Assembly: GCF_025567415.1 (NCBI RefSeq)
Contig: NZ_JAOQJV010000018.1
Location: 1 to 53,583, forward strand
Reading direction: 5' to 3'
Source: Claveliimonas ammoniilytica
GTDB taxonomy: Bacteria; Bacillota; Clostridia; Lachnospirales; Lachnospiraceae
DNA length: 53,583 bases
Shown here: positions 7,975 to 15,163 of the stretch, in pieces
Layout: every line of letters begins with the position of its first letter
How positions within the stretch are numbered: the stretch's first letter is position 1
Notes under the pieces: model-generated
Told to the model about the DNA's origin: nothing
The model's input: the letters and a program-made list of their open reading frames with translations, nothing else
Databases searched by the model: none
Program-made: the position numbers and the translations under genes

Positions 7975-9348
7975 ATGAAAAAAGGACAGATCGTAGAAGG
8001 AATTGTAACGAAGGTAGATTTCCCGAATAAAGGAATTGTGAAAGTCGAGGGAGAGGAAAAGACTCTGATCGTAAAAAATGCCATACCGGGACAGAAGGTG
8101 AAGGCATCGATTAATAAGATGCGTAAAGGCAAAGCAGAAGGAAGACTCCTGGAAGTGCTGGAGCCGTCAGCGGACGAAGTGACATCACCATGTCCGCATT
8201 TTGGAGCATGCGGAGGCTGTACGTATCAGACATTGCCATATGAGTGTCAGCTTCGTATGAAGGAGGAACAGGTTAAAGCCATGATGGATGAGGCTGTTAA
8301 CGGTGATTATGTATGGGAAGGTGTCAGTCCAAGCCCTGCAATCAGCGAATATCGCAATAAGATGGAATTCTCATTTGGTGATGAATATAAAGACGGACCG
8401 TTAGCACTCGGTATGCACAAGCGCGGAAGCTTTCATGATATTGTCAATGTGCCGGAATGTCAGATCGTGGATGAAGACTTCCGTAAAATCCTTACTTGCA
8501 CATTAGAGTACGCGTCAGAGAGCGGACTTCCGTATTATCATAAAATGCGTCATGATGGATATTTCCGTCATCTGTTGGTGCGGAAAGCGGTAAAGACCGG
8601 ACAGATCCTTGTTGATCTGGTTACGACTACGGAATCGGATGCATTTGATATGAAGAAATGGGCAGAGGCACTGCAGAATCTGGAACTGAAAGGAAGTATC
8701 GCAGGCATTCTGCATACCTCTAATGACAGTCTGGCAGATGTGGTAAAAGACGAAGGAACCGAGATTATCTACGGACAGAATTATTTCTATGAAGAACTGC
8801 TGGGACTGAAATTCAAGATTACACCGTTCTCATTCTTCCAGACTAATTCGCTGGGAGCAGAAGTATTGTACGAAAAAGCAAGAGAATATATCGGAGACAC
8901 CAAAGATAAAGTCGTATTCGATCTGTACAGCGGAACCGGAACCATCGCACAGATCCTCGCTCCAGTCGCAAAGAAAGTTGTTGGTGTAGAGATTGTAGAA
9001 GAAGCAGTAGAGGCAGCCAAAGAAAATGCGGCACTGAACGGACTGGACAACTGTACTTTCTGGGCTGGTGATGTATTAAAAGTCATCGATGAACTCGGCG
9101 AAGTACCGGATCTGATCATGCTCGACCCGCCACGTGACGGTGTACATCCGAAGGCACTGGAGAAAATCTGTAATTTCGGCGTGGACAGACTGGTGTATAT
9201 TGCGTGTAAGCCGACCAGTCTTGCAAGAGATCTTGAGATGCTGCAAGGAAGAGGATATAAAGTGGAAAGGATCGCGTGCGTCGATTTATTCCCGAGTACG
9301 GTGCATGTGGAGACAGTGTGCTTACTCTCGAAGAAATGCCAATTTTAA
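7975..9348 (+). CDS. 23S rRNA (uracil-C5)-methyltransferase RlmD/RlmCD type
   Basis: A 457-residue SAM-dependent enzyme of the TrmA/RumA family that makes 5-methyluridine in 23S rRNA. It has an N-terminal TRAM domain (residues 1-65), the Fe-S cysteine cluster CPHFGACGGC, a SAM-binding loop (DLYSGTGTIAQIL), the LDPPRDGVHP motif and the nucleophilic cysteine in ACKPTSLARD. The usual C-terminal signature HVETVCLLS is present, but the last residues (KKCQF) are unusual for the family. The original 3' end, coding HVETVCLLSRKDK, lies displaced at 12406-12450. The gene therefore seems to have been the target of an integrative element that rebuilt its C-terminus. The start codon has only a weak AGGATAG site. 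Confidence 0.95.
   Translation: MKKGQIVEGIVTKVDFPNKGIVKVEGEEKTLIVKNAIPGQKVKASINKMRKGKAEGRLLEVLEPSADEVTSPCPHFGACGGCTYQTLPYECQLRMKEEQVKAMMDEAVNGDYVWEGVSPSPAISEYRNKMEFSFGDEYKDGPLALGMHKRGSFHDIVNVPECQIVDEDFRKILTCTLEYASESGLPYYHKMRHDGYFRHLLVRKAVKTGQILVDLVTTTESDAFDMKKWAEALQNLELKGSIAGILHTSNDSLADVVKDEGTEIIYGQNYFYEELLGLKFKITPFSFFQTNSLGAEVLYEKAREYIGDTKDKVVFDLYSGTGTIAQILAPVAKKVVGVEIVEEAVEAAKENAALNGLDNCTFWAGDVLKVIDELGEVPDLIMLDPPRDGVHPKALEKICNFGVDRLVYIACKPTSLARDLEMLQGRGYKVERIACVDLFPSTVHVETVCLLSKKCQF
9304..9314 (+). other. Putative attachment-site core (left junction)
   Basis: CATGTGGAGAC at the 3' end of rlmD is repeated exactly at 12409-12419. The next 17 bases of the two copies differ only at third codon positions and encode the same residues. 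This is what one expects when an element integrates into a conserved 3' gene end and replaces it with its own synonymous copy. The two cores are 3105 bp apart. Confidence 0.6.
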
Positions 9349-9630
9349 GCGGGTTTGTGGCCTATTTTGAAGGAAACATATCGACAAAAATAGGTTTAAA
9401 AATATGTGCTTGTATTGAAAAATTGAATATGGGTGTAGTAAAAATAGACCTTTTGGCGTAGTTGGTATCAGGTGCGATGAAAGGTTATTTTTATGGAATT
9501 TTGTACGCGGAGAGGTAATGGGCTGTACGCTGAAATATGTATAGATTTAGATTGATTTTCGGCGTCTCTGCGCTCATAATAAAGGGTAGAGTAAAATGTC
9601 GTATTTTATAACTTTATTGAGGTAAGAAAT
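9349..9630. other. AT-rich left end of the eroded element
   Basis: This stretch has no convincing gene. A 41-codon frame runs from an ATG inside the rlmD tail to 9461 but has no ribosome binding site and no recognisable fold. The composition is visibly richer in A/T than in rlmD. A GAGGTAAG ribosome binding site at the right end serves the HTH gene. Confidence 0.5.
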
Positions 9631-9816
9631 ATGGAATATATGACAATTAAAGAAACAGCAGAAAAGTGGAATCTTTCAGTGAGAAGAGTGCAGACAATCT
9701 GTAACGAAGGAATGATAGATGGGGCTATGAAATTCGGTAATACATGGGCCATTCCAAAGGATGCTGTGAAACCGGCAGATAAAAGAATTAAGTCAGGGAA
9801 GTATGTCAAGTCCTGA
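9631..9816 (+). CDS. Excisionase-like helix-turn-helix protein
   Basis: A 61-residue DNA-binding protein with the short winged-helix pattern of excisionases and MerR-like helix-turn-helix modules. MTIKETAEKWNLSVRRVQTICNEG forms the HTH and the following GNTWAIPKDAVKPADKRIK gives the wing. The start sits 8 bp behind GAGGTAAG. Such proteins usually help an integrase excise its element or act as small regulators. Here no integrase survives, so this may be an orphan left from the element inserted at rlmD. It is intact and may still bind DNA. Confidence 0.8.
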   Translation: MEYMTIKETAEKWNLSVRRVQTICNEGMIDGAMKFGNTWAIPKDAVKPADKRIKSGKYVKS

Positions 9817-9866
9817 TTTTGGGACACATGGTATGAGAGAATGGATTAGAAAGGAAGAGTGTGCCT

Positions 9867-10094
9867 ATGTTACCGGAAGAAAAAGCTCGTGTAAAAATTG
9901 ATAAGCAATTAAGAAATGCTGGCTGGGATATAGTGGCTTGAAATGAATATCTGCCTAATAGCACATATGGTTCGCATATTGTTGAAGCACATCACATCGA
10001 TTATTTTGTGTCGAGCCTTAATAACGATGCGAGTAATCAACTTATTGTGTGTCCGAATCATCATAGCATTAGAGTAAAGGATGGTTGGATTTGA
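9867..10094 (+). pseudogene. Relic joining an HsdR-like N-terminus to an HNH endonuclease C-terminus
   Basis: One reading frame contains MLPEEKARVKIDKQLRNAGW, which resembles the start of type I restriction HsdR helicase subunits, then a TGA at 9939-9941 where homologues carry Arg (so probably CGA mutated to TGA). It then continues with EAHHIDYF, SLNNDASNQL and VCPNHHS, the layout of a C-terminal HNH nuclease module. Everything in between is missing. The relic suggests that a large restriction gene was reduced by internal deletion and then by a nonsense mutation. A good ribosome binding site (AAGGAAGAG) still precedes the ATG. The HsdR resemblance is read by eye; the HNH part is clearer. Confidence 0.6.
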
Positions 10095-10966
10095 CTAGAG
10101 GAGAAATGCGTAGGAGAGAAAAAGCGTTAGAAGCAGGTTTTATTGAAAGAGACAGAGATAAGGCATTTGAATGTGTTAAAGAGATTATTAATATTAATGC
10201 CAATGAAGGAGTGTTATTTAGGTTTAGACCTCCCAAAGGCTATGAAATTGATACACTGGAAGCAGAACAGATTTTTCTTTGTAAACCGTCGGTTTATGAG
10301 GATTCGGGTGATTGTGAAATACTATTTGATCTTCGAGATCTATGCGAATATTTTATGCTTGAACGAAGAACTGAGTTGTTAAATAGGATGGAAACAGCTT
10401 TTGATGATAAGTTTTATAATGACGTAATAGAGCAATTAAATAAAAATGCTCGTTTTGAAAATTTAAGAAATAAAATAAGAGACCAAGCACTTGTAGCGTG
10501 CTTTAGTGAAAGATATGATGAGTTTATGTGGAAGAACTATGCGCTGGATTCGGAAGGAATTTGTTTGGTATATAATTTGAATGATATTTTTTTGTCATTG
10601 CCTTCGGAGTTAAAGTTCTACCCTGTTAGATATGTTGATAATAGAAAGAAACAAAAGGATATATGGTTCACATCGAAAGAATATAATTTTGAAGATAATT
10701 CGGAACCAGAGTATTTGAAATTCTTATTTTCTTGTTTGACGAAAGAGAGAATTCCGTACAGTAGTGAAGCTGAGTGGAGACTATTTTCTGATTTTTCAGA
10801 ATTAGAAGAAGGAGAAAATGGTAAAAAATTTGATTTTTTAGTAAAGCCACGTGCGATTGTTATGGGAAGGAATATAGAGCGAAATTTAGATTTTAGAGAT
10901 AGGGTACGGGAGTACTCTAGCAAGAGTGGAATCAGATTACTAAAAGCACAAGATATTAAGAAGTAA
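10085..10966 (+). CDS. DUF2971 family protein
   Basis: A 293-residue soluble protein that fits DUF2971 (PF11185). LFRFRPP near residue 50 corresponds to the family's LYRYRP opening. It is followed by a FLCKPSVYED segment, CFSERYDEFMWKNYALDSEGICLVYN in the middle and SEAEWRLFSDF...KPRAIVMGRNI near the end. The biochemical function is unknown; family members are often found in mobile islands and near defence genes. The start is uncertain: TTG at 10085 or ATG at 10106, which has GAGGAG only 2 bp upstream. Codon usage is AT-rich compared with the flanking core genes. It overlaps the broken HNH relic and seems intact itself. Confidence 0.75.
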   Translation: MDLTRGEMRRREKALEAGFIERDRDKAFECVKEIININANEGVLFRFRPPKGYEIDTLEAEQIFLCKPSVYEDSGDCEILFDLRDLCEYFMLERRTELLNRMETAFDDKFYNDVIEQLNKNARFENLRNKIRDQALVACFSERYDEFMWKNYALDSEGICLVYNLNDIFLSLPSELKFYPVRYVDNRKKQKDIWFTSKEYNFEDNSEPEYLKFLFSCLTKERIPYSSEAEWRLFSDFSELEEGENGKKFDFLVKPRAIVMGRNIERNLDFRDRVREYSSKSGIRLLKAQDIKK

Positions 10967-11036
10967 TGCGGTAAGGTTAAATTTTTTGTTATGTTTATTT
11001 GTATAGCAATCCTTTTGGTGCACTAAATTTAATAAT

Positions 11037-11134
11037 AGGGAACTTTTGTGACAAATAATATGCCAAAAAGTTCCCTAAATAATTCTTGATAATTAGGGAA
11101 CTTTTTAATATAATATATAGCATAAAAGTTCCCT
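11037..11134 (+). promoter_or_regulatory. fic promoter with four alternating 11-bp operator half-sites
   Basis: AGGGAACTTTT occurs at 11037-11047 and 11095-11105, and its reverse complement AAAAGTTCCCT at 11066-11076 and 11124-11134. Successive sites begin exactly 29 bp apart and alternate in orientation. A strong promoter is embedded: TTGATA at 11086-11091, a 17-bp spacer holding the third half-site, and TATAAT at 11109-11114. The fourth half-site follows the -10 box. This is a repression array for the fic gene; the DNA-binding protein is not evident in the window. Confidence 0.8.
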
Positions 11135-11155
11135 AAAAAGAGAGAGGTGAAATGA

Positions 11156-12094
11156 ATGGGAGCAAATTATTCAGAAATTCAAGAATTATTACAGCAAAAA
11201 GCGGATATACAGGCGAGGCTTAATCTGATGCCATATGATGGAAATCCGGAAATTAAGGAATCAAATGGTTCAAAATACTTGTATATGCGTAAGCGAGTAG
11301 CAGGTAAATTGACCTCTACTTATGTAGACGTATATTCAGATGAACTATATCAGTTGCTTTTGCGTAATGCCAAGGAACGCAAAGATTTAAATAAAGCCAT
11401 TCGTAAAATCAATAAAGATTTAGCAGCACTTGGTTACGAAGATAAAGAACTTTCAGCGAGAGTATTACAAAATTTGGATTTTGCCAGAGCAAATTTGAAA
11501 GCGAACATTTATGATCAGGCAGTGTTAGAAGGTGTCGCAACGACATTTCCGCAAACGGAGGATATTATCGAGAATGGACAAGTCCATGGGGTATCGGCTA
11601 CGGATGTGCAGAAGATTCTTAATTTGAAACACGCCTGGGAATTTATCTTAGATAAAGATGTGATTCAGAGTGAAAGTAATTATCATATGCTTTGTCATAT
11701 TGCAAAGTTGGTTAATGAAGGTTTCTTTTATGATGGAGGTCGTATTCGTGGTATTCCTGTGCAGATAGGCGGAACAAGCTATGTACCACCATTACCTATT
11801 GAAACAGTGGTTGTCGAGCGAATAGATGAAATTAGAAGTCAGGATAAAGAGCCAATAGAGATAGCGATTGAGTTATGTATGTACTGTATGAAAACGCAGG
11901 TGTTCAAAGATGGAAATAAGCGAGCATCGGTTATTTTTGCCAATCATTATCTGATTGCACAAGGTATGGGATTTTTAGTTATACCGGAAAAGGATGTACC
12001 GGAATTTAAGAAGTTATTGGTGCAATATTATGAAGGTGAGCCACTAGAGGTCATTGGCGCATTCTTAAAAGAGCGTTGTTGGAAGAAGTTTTAG
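11156..12094 (+). CDS. Fic family protein (atypical catalytic motif)
   Basis: A 312-residue Fic-fold protein; these usually transfer AMP or related groups to target proteins. The Fic core is near the end: QVFKDGNKRASVIF at residues 248-261 matches HxFxDGN[GK]R, but the catalytic His is Gln (Q248). A LEGVATT segment near residue 128 resembles the inhibitory helix of class II Fic proteins, though its leading Ser/Thr is absent. The N-terminal 110 residues form a charged, helical region not typical of small Fic toxins. The start follows GAGAGGTG; another ATG four bases upstream is out of frame. It could be an inactive or altered Fic enzyme. The nearest same-strand gene upstream is DUF2971. Confidence 0.85.
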   Translation: MGANYSEIQELLQQKADIQARLNLMPYDGNPEIKESNGSKYLYMRKRVAGKLTSTYVDVYSDELYQLLLRNAKERKDLNKAIRKINKDLAALGYEDKELSARVLQNLDFARANLKANIYDQAVLEGVATTFPQTEDIIENGQVHGVSATDVQKILNLKHAWEFILDKDVIQSESNYHMLCHIAKLVNEGFFYDGGRIRGIPVQIGGTSYVPPLPIETVVVERIDEIRSQDKEPIEIAIELCMYCMKTQVFKDGNKRASVIFANHYLIAQGMGFLVIPEKDVPEFKKLLVQYYEGEPLEVIGAFLKERCWKKF

Positions 12095-12095
12095 A

Positions 12096-12242
12096 ATGTT
12101 ATTGAAACGTAAAGTGGACATTGAAACTGCAAAAGCGGACATTGAGGGTGTTAACGCCCTTCATAAAACTGCCCAAAACAAATCTGCGGATCGATATATT
12201 ACCAAATCCGACAGCAGTATTTGCACTGTTTTTGCATTATAA
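12096..12242 (+). pseudogene. Short frame, possible relic of a Fic-type C-terminal domain
   Basis: Starting two bases after the fic stop, a 48-codon frame reads MLLKRKVDIETAKADIEG and then loses any clear pattern. The repeated KVDIE/KADIE phrase resembles linkers found after the Fic domain in longer Fic proteins. It may therefore be a leftover C-terminus of a longer fic gene, but there is no ribosome binding site and the match is weak. Confidence 0.3.
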
Positions 12243-12405
12243 TGGTGCTAGAAAATATCGGCGCACCCGTCACACGTCAGTCAAGTCAAACGGTCTGTAC
12301 GCCAAATTTAGACAGTAGCATTGATTAAACATGGCAAAATAACAAAGGGTGTAAAAGAAAGTGTTTATGCGGGTTCGCGGGATGTTGAGGTCTGAAATAA
12401 TGATA

Positions 12406-12450
12406 CCGCATGTGGAGACTGTCTGTTTGCTGTCAAGAAAAGATAAATAG
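12406..12450 (+). pseudogene. Displaced original 3' end of rlmD (right junction)
   Basis: The frame PHVETVCLLSRKDK followed by a stop is the standard C-terminus of a TrmA/RumA-family methyltransferase with no gene body attached. Over the first 28 bases of the shared core it differs from the end of rlmD at six positions. All six are third codon positions and all are synonymous. This is best read as the attR side of an integration event whose attL lies in rlmD. Confidence 0.75.
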
Positions 12451-12858
12451 AAGCTGAAAAGCGGCGTATTTCCGGGCTTTTTGCGAGGTCAGTATCATCA
12501 GAGAAGCCTTGCGGAAAGCTCGGTTTTCTTGTAACATAAAGTGAATCCTGTAGCATCGTTACGTTAGCTCCGCAAGGGGACAAGAGGGAGTCGAGTCACT
12601 GATTTTCTGACGAAGACCATGGAAGAGGTGGGGATACTGGAGTACAGCATTGAAGAACCCTTCGGTGTAGAGGGAGCGGAATGTTATGAAAGTTGATAAC
12701 GGAACAGGAGAGATCTCATACCATCATATAACCACAAGTATAGAATAAACAAACTTAGAATTGATTATTTATGTCCGCTTTTGATTAATATATGTTAAAA
12801 TTAGAACAGAATACGAAAAATTAGTTTTTGATTTGAAAAGTACAGGAGTTTTAAAGGA
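12451..12858. other. Non-coding stretch with short gene relics
   Basis: No intact gene is visible. A 25-codon frame at 12619-12696 (MEEVGILEYSIEEPFGVEGA...) looks protein-like but is unrecognised. At 12780-12824 the translation FD, stop, YMLKLEQNTKN matches the tail of the RhuM-like relic at 13398-13442, apart from the stop. A reverse-strand frame at 12365-12583 is the antisense of the displaced rlmD tail and its flank, and is not a gene. Confidence 0.5.
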
Positions 12859-13291
12859 ATGGGTAACAATTTAAAAAAGATAGCTGCCATGGCGATTATT
12901 TCTATGACCGTTGTATCTGCGATTACAGGCTGTAGTCAAGATACGGATTCGGCGTTTCAGACCCTGGATGTAGAGCAGCTTGAGTCTGAGACTACAGACA
13001 TCAATGACAGAGCGGAATATTACGAGAAAAATGTTGAAGATCGTATGGACGAAATGACCAGCTGACATTATCTTTCTGAGAAATGATAATGTATACAAGG
13101 GAGATCTTTACGATGGAGACGATACGATTGGACTTCCACCAGGAATTTATAAGGTGATTTCGGAAAAAATTGAGGGTCATGATTCAGATTTGGGAGAAAT
13201 ATATTTACTCACACCGGGCGAAGCTGTCACAATGAATGTTGATTATACGTCTTTAAAAGCAACTATTACAAATGATGAAAATACAAAGTGA
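12859..13291 (+). pseudogene. Lipoprotein, copy 1 (full length but frameshifted)
   Basis: The gene opens with a lipoprotein signal peptide (KKIAAMAIISMTVVSAITGC, lipobox Cys at about residue 25), then a Ser/Thr/Asp-rich spacer. A stop at 13063-13065 ends the first frame. Shifting by +1 continues smoothly into DIIFLRNDNVYKGDLYDGDD, GLPPGIYKV, GEIYLLTPGEAV and ends ...KATITNDENTK at 13291. So the ancestor was a secreted, lipid-anchored protein of about 143 residues with a beta-rich domain (GLPPGIYKV...). AATGTTGA occurs at 13030 and 13235, 205 bases apart, and flanks exactly the part missing in copies 2 and 3. The ribosome binding region AGGAGTTTTAAAGGA is shared by all three copies. Confidence 0.75.
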
Positions 13292-13598
13292 CTTATGTCG
13301 ACTCTATAGGTGATCAGCAGGATAGCATTGAAATGCGCTATAAGGACGAGAATATATGGCTGACACAGAAGATAATGGCCACATTATATGACGCTGGTTT
13401 GATAAGTATATGTTGGAGCTAGAAGAGAATGCAAAGAAGTAGCAGTGTTGCTAATAAAATTTTCTGTTGGATTTTTAGCTTGCCAAGGTCGAGTGCATGG
13501 AAGTTGAGCCATCAGTCAAGTCGAAAAATAACCGCTGACCTGTTCTATGTACGAAGAACAGACGAGGTTCAGGCGAATTGGAAAGGAAATGAAAATAC
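13292..13598 (+). pseudogene. RhuM-like relic and non-coding remainder
   Basis: From 13321 the translation MRYKDENIWLTQKIMATLYD matches the start of RhuM/KilA-type virulence proteins (ENIWLTQ..MA.LY). Another frame then gives FDKYMLELEENAKK and a stop at 13440-13442, a RhuM-like C-terminal tail. The middle of the gene has been deleted. The remaining 150 bp up to the hydrolase start hold nothing recognisable apart from its ribosome binding site. Confidence 0.55.
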
Positions 13599-14525
13599 AT
13601 GGTAAAAGATTTTTTTGAATGTCAATCTACTGATCCAGATACAATGCTTCATGTCGAGATTTTTACACCTTCTGACATGGAGATAAAGGGTGTTATCCAG
13701 ATTGTACATGGTATGACGGAGCATCTGGATCGTTATGAAGAGTTGGGGGAATATTTTACAAGCAAAGGGTATGCAGTTATAGGCAATGATATTATTGGAC
13801 ATGGTCGTACACATACTGCAAAAGTATCGGATATTTATATGAAAAACTGGTTTGATGCTGTGTCTGATGTGAAATTGATTCGGCAAAAAGCTGGAGAATT
13901 GTATCCAGGAAAACCAATCTATATTTTAGGGTTTTCTCTGGGATCATTTATTGTGCGTTCCTTGGATTCTTTGAAGGGATATGCGGCAGAAATTCTTATT
14001 GGAACCGGATATCAGCCAACTATCGTTCTGGGGCTTTTAGAAAAATATTTGAGAAGTAAATATCGTAATACAATGGAATATGCAAGTGAGAAAATCGGGA
14101 AGTTGGCGTTCGAGAACTATAATAATAAATTCAAAGATATGCCTGGTAATTACTGGTTACTTACGGATGAAAAATCTCGTTCAGAATATGAAAATGATAA
14201 ATTCGTCAAAAAGAATTTCACTCCGGGGTTCTTCTGTGAATTCTTAAAAGGAATGGTATATACCAATAAGAAACTGAAAAATCCAAATAATAGCACGATA
14301 CCAACGTTCTTTATATATGGAGAAAAAGATCCGGTTGCCGGATTCGGTAAGGGCATTGCTAAAATTTATCATGCATATTGTAAAAATAATGAAGATACCC
14401 AAATCTGTTGTGTGAAAGATGCAACCCATGATATTCTTCATGATCGGACGTGTTCGGATATAACATTTGATAAAATTGAAGCATTTATTCATTACGCGGA
14501 AAAAGAGAAGATGCCGAAGAATTAG
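13599..14525 (+). CDS. Alpha/beta hydrolase, monoacylglycerol lipase/lysophospholipase-like
   Basis: A 308-residue serine hydrolase without signal peptide. It has the family opening IVHGMTEHLDRYEELGEYF, then NDIIGHGRT, the nucleophile elbow GFSLGS (Ser at about residue 113), the acid in YGEKDPV and the catalytic His in DATHDILHD. This order and length match the monoacylglycerol lipase/PldB group. It may hydrolyse a lipid ester, but the substrate cannot be read. It follows GGAAAGGAAATG-type spacing and lies between lipoprotein copies 1 and 2. Codon usage is AT-rich like the rest of the island, suggesting it arrived with the accessory region. Confidence 0.88.
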   Translation: MVKDFFECQSTDPDTMLHVEIFTPSDMEIKGVIQIVHGMTEHLDRYEELGEYFTSKGYAVIGNDIIGHGRTHTAKVSDIYMKNWFDAVSDVKLIRQKAGELYPGKPIYILGFSLGSFIVRSLDSLKGYAAEILIGTGYQPTIVLGLLEKYLRSKYRNTMEYASEKIGKLAFENYNNKFKDMPGNYWLLTDEKSRSEYENDKFVKKNFTPGFFCEFLKGMVYTNKKLKNPNNSTIPTFFIYGEKDPVAGFGKGIAKIYHAYCKNNEDTQICCVKDATHDILHDRTCSDITFDKIEAFIHYAEKEKMPKN

Positions 14526-14560
14526 TTGTTCTTCTCAAAAAGTAAGGGAGTTTTAAAGGA

Positions 14561-14752
14561 ATGAGTTACAATTTTAAAAAGATAGCTGCCATGGCGATTA
14601 TTTCTATGATCGTTGTATCTGCGATTACAGGTTGTAGTCAAGATACGGATTCTGATACTACAGACATCGAGGACAGAGCGGAATATTACGAGAAATATGT
14701 TGATTATACTTCTTCAAAAGCAACGATTATGAATGATGAAAATACAAAGTGA
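14561..14752 (+). CDS. Lipoprotein, copy 2 (internally deleted)
   Basis: A 63-residue open frame with the same signal peptide and lipobox (SAITGC) as copy 1, a shortened spacer, and the same last residues (KATIMNDENTK). The central domain of about 68 residues is missing: AEYYEKYV joins directly to DYTSSKAT, at the place where copy 1 has the AATGTTGA repeat. A shorter spacer (SAFQ...LES lost) also distinguishes it. It keeps an ATG and ribosome binding site, so a tiny lipid-anchored peptide may be made, but it is probably non-functional. Confidence 0.6.
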   Translation: MSYNFKKIAAMAIISMIVVSAITGCSQDTDSDTTDIEDRAEYYEKYVDYTSSKATIMNDENTK

Positions 14753-14775
14753 TTTACGGATTGGAGGGAATTGAT

Positions 14776-15126
14776 ATGTTATTTATTTGGTATCCTAAGT
14801 GTTCAACCTGCCAGAAAGCAAAGAAATGGTTAGACAGTCACGAGATTGAATACACGGAACGTCATATTGTTGAGGAGAATCCAACATATGAAGAATTAAA
14901 AGAATGGTATCAGAAGAGCGGTATGCCGCTTAAGAAGTTTTTCAATACCAGCGGTATGATTTACAAAGAGATGAAGCTGAAAGACAAGCTGCCGGATATG
15001 AATGAGGACGAGCAGTTGAAGTTTTTAGCCACCAATGGAATGCTGGTAAAACGCCCGCTGGTAGTTGGGGATGATGTAGTAGTTACAGGTTTCAAAGAAG
15101 TTGAGTGGGAAGAAAAAATAAAGTAA
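14776..15126 (+). CDS. ArsC/Spx-like thioredoxin-fold protein
   Basis: A 116-residue protein of the arsenate reductase (ArsC) family, closest in layout to the YusI-like branch. It opens with MLFIWYPKCSTCQKAKKWL, whose CSTC pair matches the redox site of Spx/ArsC proteins. It continues with the ERHIVEENPTYEELKEW segment and a late RPLVVGDDVVVTGF block. The start at 14776 lies 6 bp behind GGAGGGA; an in-frame ATG at 14749 overlaps the previous stop and is unlikely. The family includes true arsenate reductases and redox regulators. No arsenic genes are nearby, so arsenate reduction is not supported. Confidence 0.88.
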   Translation: MLFIWYPKCSTCQKAKKWLDSHEIEYTERHIVEENPTYEELKEWYQKSGMPLKKFFNTSGMIYKEMKLKDKLPDMNEDEQLKFLATNGMLVKRPLVVGDDVVVTGFKEVEWEEKIK

Positions 15127-15163
15127 GAAATAACAGGTAAAAAAGCGTAGGAGTTTTAAAGGA

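Noticed and set aside
9276..9461. 61-codon frame across the end of rlmD
   Set aside because: It overlaps rlmD in another frame, has no ribosome binding site and no recognisable fold.
11037..11134. CRISPR-like repeat array
   Set aside because: The units are only 11 bp, alternate in orientation and sit on a promoter, so an operator array fits better.
12365..12583. Reverse-strand 72-codon frame with a protein-like look
   Set aside because: It covers the antisense of the displaced rlmD tail and its flank; no ribosome binding site, and its apparent conservation would come from the sense-strand sequence.
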